From assembly GCA_030652315.1 (NCBI GenBank), contig JAUSAX010000089.1, positions 1 to 64,000 on the forward strand: a DNA stretch of 64,000 bases. Reading direction: 5' to 3'. This document shows, piece by piece, positions 63,585 to 64,000 of this stretch. This DNA is from Afipia sp. GTDB lineage: Bacteria > Pseudomonadota > Alphaproteobacteria > Rhizobiales > Xanthobacteraceae. The position numbers and the translations under genes were made by a program. The notes beneath the pieces were generated by a model. That model saw nothing but the letters and a program-made list of their open reading frames with translations. It made no database searches and had not been told where the DNA came from. Position 1 is the first letter of the stretch, and every line of letters starts with the position of its first letter.

Positions 63585-64000
63585 TCAAGCCCCCTTTACG
63601 GTGACGTGTGTGCTGCGCGGCAAGGCCACGAGTTCACTCCCGCACGTCAACAGCACATCGACCCCGCGCGGGAATAGCGCGCGATTGGCCTGCATGCGCT
63701 CGACAAAATCGGATGGCATGCTCCCGGCACGCAACGACGCCGCGCCCTTGATGCCCGGACCACAAAGAACCAGTTCAGGCCCCTCGGTCAGCGTATCGAC
63801 CTGCACAACGAGCGTAGTCGAGCGGTCAGGATACTCCGGTGTCCCAAGCGCAAAGGTCTCGAAGTCCGGCAGTAATGCGCCCCTATGGATGAGAGCAAAG
63901 CTGGCCAGTGACGCGTCCACCGTAAGCGGCGCATCGCTCTGAAACCGTAGCCACGCGGAAATTGCCGAAATCCCGGCGAAATGATTGTCCAGCCAGATCG
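63585..64000 (-). CDS. phnH: C-P lyase core subunit PhnH (N-terminus cut by window edge)
   Basis: The frame is open from the right edge (first full codon at 63998) to its TGA at 63585, about 138 residues of a protein usually near 200. Recognisable parts are W-L-R-F-Q-S-D-A-P-L, L-G-T-P-E-Y-P-D-R-S-T-T and the C-terminal F-P-R-G-V-D-V. Start and phnG lie beyond the window. Confidence 0.93.
   Translation of the reverse strand, partial: IWLDNHFAGISAISAWLRFQSDAPLTVDASLASFALIHRGALLPDFETFALGTPEYPDRSTTLVVQVDTLTEGPELVLCGPGIKGAASLRAGSMPSDFVERMQANRALFPRGVDVLLTCGSELVALPRSTHVTVKGA

Noticed and set aside
1-64000. CRISPR arrays, tRNA or rRNA genes, insertion sequences, integrases
   Set aside because: None found by eye on either strand; no repeated spacers, cloverleaf ends or transposase motifs.

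Overview
The window reads as a GC-rich alphaproteobacterial chromosome segment of the Hyphomicrobiales, most like the Bradyrhizobium/Afipia/Rhodopseudomonas group. This rests on remembered protein and gene-order resemblance, for example PqqA, the Pst-Pho order, and the formate dehydrogenase cluster with its DUF3305/DUF3306 genes. No rRNA, tRNA, CRISPR array, prophage or insertion sequence was seen. Coding is dense, with many 4-bp stop/start overlaps.

Layout. 1-5.6 kb: a permuted ATP-grasp/alpha-E protein (cut by the left edge) and a transglutaminase/DUF2126 protein, an amidoligase-type pair. 5.7-11.4 kb: a PAS-containing sigma-54 activator, divergent from a cyanate-type ABC transporter operon ending in cynS. 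The intergenic region carries three ACGA-N4-TCGT sites and a good -24/-12 promoter. cynS is interrupted by an in-frame amber codon. 11.4-15.6 kb: tetronate catabolism (otnK, otnI, ltnD, otnC) plus an ArsC-like gene. 15.9-22.8 kb: a PQQ-type sorbosone dehydrogenase, a cytochrome c and a pqqABCDE operon ending in a prolyl aminopeptidase. 22.8-28.2 kb: pstSCAB-phoU-phoB with a Pho box upstream of pstS; no phoR is present.

28.6-50.2 kb is dominated by formate dehydrogenase. It contains an NAD-type enzyme with a fused diaphorase subunit (FdsGB + FdsA) and upstream TusA-like and DUF971 genes. It also contains a membrane Tat-exported enzyme (FdhABC plus a small Tat-signal protein) with mobB and moeA. 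Upstream lie a TorD-like chaperone fused to a helix-turn-helix domain, a compact set of five poorly understood genes (DUF3306, DUF3305, DUF6352, DUF6505, biotin-ligase-like), and a divergent operon of a large ferredoxin, Mrp/ApbC, fdhD and mobA. 50.2-56.9 kb: two more MoeA-like proteins, one fused to a PBP-like domain, a tupABC tungstate transporter, and a divergent HTH regulator carrying the same kind of PBP-like domain. 57-64 kb: a WD40-cytochrome c protein and the C-P lyase genes phnH-N (phnH cut by the right edge).

How it fits together. About 28 kb looks like one functional territory for making, loading, exporting and regulating molybdenum/tungsten formate dehydrogenases: oxyanion uptake, metal insertion (three MoeA-type proteins), MGD formation (MobA/MobB), sulfuration (FdhD, possibly TusA), Fe-S supply (Mrp), a chaperone and the enzymes. 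The least described part is the HTH-TorD fusion with a perfect inverted repeat upstream, together with the five-gene cassette. The cyanate region is a second coherent circuit, probably inactive or altered at its enzyme step. All functions are inferred from sequence by eye; no searches were run.
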